From contig WUQV01000143.1 of assembly GCA_009889585.1 (NCBI GenBank), forward strand, positions 1 through 21,672: a stretch of DNA of 21,672 bases. Direction: 5' to 3'. Below are positions 20,536 through 21,672 of the stretch, piece after piece. The position numbers and the translations under genes are program-made. Every line of letters begins with the position of its first letter. Position 1 is the first letter of the stretch. Origin of the DNA: Candidatus Bathyarchaeota archaeon (lineage in GTDB: Archaea; Thermoproteota; Bathyarchaeia; Bathyarchaeales; WUQV01). The notes beneath the pieces were generated by a model, which saw nothing but the letters and a program-made list of their open reading frames with translations, made no database searches and was not told where the DNA came from.

Positions 20536-21672
20536 TTGAGTAATACGATTACGAGCTTTCGAGGGTATTATAGAGACGATGGATCCGTCGGCGTTCGCAA
20601 TCAAGTGTTAATAATACCAACCGTTGTATGTGCATCAATAGCTGCTAAGGCTATGGCTGAAAGGGTTGTTGGCGTTAAGTACTTAAATAATCCTTATGGT
20701 TGTGCTCAAGCTGGTTATGATTTAATTCAAACGGAGGAAACCCTTATAGGTCTTGGTTTAAATCCGAATGTTGCATCGGTATTAGTTGTTAGTCTAGGTT
20801 GTGAAAGCGTTGATGCAAGAAGGATTGTTGATAAAATAGCTAGGTCTAATAGGCATGTTGATCTTGTAATAATTCAAGAAGTAGGTGGAGTGTTAAAGGC
20901 TGTTGAAAGAGGCATAAGAATCCTTAAAGGGATGGTAATGGAAGCTTCAAGGCTAAGGAGGGATGAAGCTTCAATATCTAAGCTCGTAATTGCGTTAAAA
21001 TGTGGAGCATCAGATGCTACTTCAGGCTTGGCTTCTAACCCTGCGGTCGGCGTAGCCTCGGATATGATCGTGAGCGCAGGTGGGACTGCTATAACATCTG
21101 AAGTCCCGGAGCTAATAGGCGCCGAGCATTTATTCACCGAAAGGGCCATTAATGAAGCCGTGAAGGAAGAGGTCCTTAAGGTCGTTAAGGGCTTCGAGGA
21201 GCGATTAAAGGCATACGGCGTTGACTTCAGAGGAGCTCAACCATCGCCTGGGAATATCGCAGGCGGCTTGACGACCATAGAGGAGAAGTCCCTTGGGGCG
21301 ATTCAAAAGTCCGGCAGGAGCCCCGTTAAAGGGGTGTTGCGTTACGCCGAAAGGCCTCCTGGTAACGGGCTTTACTTAATGGTCGCCCCTGGCTTCGACG
21401 TTGAGTCAACGACGGGGATGGTGGCTGGAGGAGCTCAAGTCGTCCTCTTCACGACGGGGTTAGGGACTCCTTTGGGGAATCCAGTCGCCCCTGTGGTAAA
21501 GATAACGGGGAACCCTGAGACGGCTAAAATAATGAAGGACGAGATCGACGTAGACGTCAGCAGCGTTATCTTAGGGGTTGAGTCGATAGATGAGGCTGGA
21601 AGAAGGATCTTCAACGCAATCCTCGACGTGGCCTCCGGGAAGTTAACGAAAGCGGAGGCCCTCGGTCATGAT
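20536..21672 (+). CDS. UxaA/GarD-family dehydratase, catalytic subunit (5' part; runs off window)
   Basis: The 379 visible residues belong to the UxaA C-terminal family, which includes altronate and galactarate dehydratases and the sulfolactate sulfo-lyase large subunit. Typical segments are YYRDDGSVGVRNQVLIIPT at the start, NPYGCAQAGYD, SLGCESVDA, KCGASDATSGLASNPAVG and FTTGLGTPLGNPVAPVVKI. In this family Cys residues and Fe2+ take part in dehydration of a sugar acid. The SAF domain that forms the small subunit is absent, so it should be encoded elsewhere, as in other archaea with split enzymes. Start TTG 20536, with AGGTG eight to twelve bases upstream. The exact substrate cannot be told. 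The 3' end lies outside the window. Confidence 0.85.
   Translation, partial: MSNTITSFRGYYRDDGSVGVRNQVLIIPTVVCASIAAKAMAERVVGVKYLNNPYGCAQAGYDLIQTEETLIGLGLNPNVASVLVVSLGCESVDARRIVDKIARSNRHVDLVIIQEVGGVLKAVERGIRILKGMVMEASRLRRDEASISKLVIALKCGASDATSGLASNPAVGVASDMIVSAGGTAITSEVPELIGAEHLFTERAINEAVKEEVLKVVKGFEERLKAYGVDFRGAQPSPGNIAGGLTTIEEKSLGAIQKSGRSPVKGVLRYAERPPGNGLYLMVAPGFDVESTTGMVAGGAQVVLFTTGLGTPLGNPVAPVVKITGNPETAKIMKDEIDVDVSSVILGVESIDEAGRRIFNAILDVASGKLTKAEALGHD

Noticed and set aside
1..21672. tRNA or rRNA genes and CRISPR arrays
   Set aside because: I looked through the intergenic stretches and found no T-loop pattern in a foldable context and no regularly spaced repeats.

Overview
This window looks like chromosomal DNA of an archaeon, probably a thermophile of the Thermoproteota/TACK side. 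The evidence is an aIF5B-type initiation factor, an Rpo5 (RpoH) RNA polymerase subunit, a methionyl-tRNA synthetase fused to a C-terminal EMAP-II-like domain, an archaeal-type tRNA methylthiotransferase, TATA-box promoters lying about 27-32 bases ahead of start codons (leaderless transcripts), and very frequent TTG starts. I cannot name the species from sequence alone.

Layout. 1-2400 is a leftward accessory block: a coiled-coil/PD-(D/E)XK-like protein (cut by the window start), a HEPN-MNT toxin-antitoxin pair, and a ribbon-helix-helix protein. 2500-3170 holds a small coiled-coil gene with a broken N-terminus and a decayed metallo-beta-lactamase-like gene. 3324-5087 is infB (aIF5B). 5100-6960 is poor in intact genes: two small hypothetical genes, the 3' relic of an IS200/IS605 tnpB element, a gene broken by several frameshifts, and an unassigned ORF. 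7041-7859 is a pyrK-like flavoprotein. 7907-9600 (minus strand) is a translationally coupled AAA ATPase plus PIN-like protein that resembles a defence module.

9940-15830 is a rightward housekeeping block: ileS, metS and a PHP phosphoesterase. metS has no standard start codon in frame with its conserved N-terminus, and its Shine-Dalgarno lies in a hairpin. 15760-16146 is a small ribbon-helix-helix regulator on the opposite strand. 16630-19173 is a striking in-frame fusion of a winged-helix/HTH and a LAGLIDADG endonuclease-like domain to a complete tRNA methylthiotransferase. It is followed by a convergent moaD-like gene with a C-terminal tail beyond its Gly-Gly, and a divergent rpo5 that carries a eukaryote-like N-terminal domain. 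The window closes with a decayed vapBC-like relic and the start of a uxaA-family dehydratase.

The functional theme of the intact genes is translation and transcription (aIF5B, IleRS, MetRS, tRNA ms2t6A modification, Rpo5). Between them lie defence, toxin-antitoxin and mobile-element genes, several decayed. The best leads for something new are the LAGLIDADG-methylthiotransferase fusion, the two-domain Rpo5, and the start region of metS.
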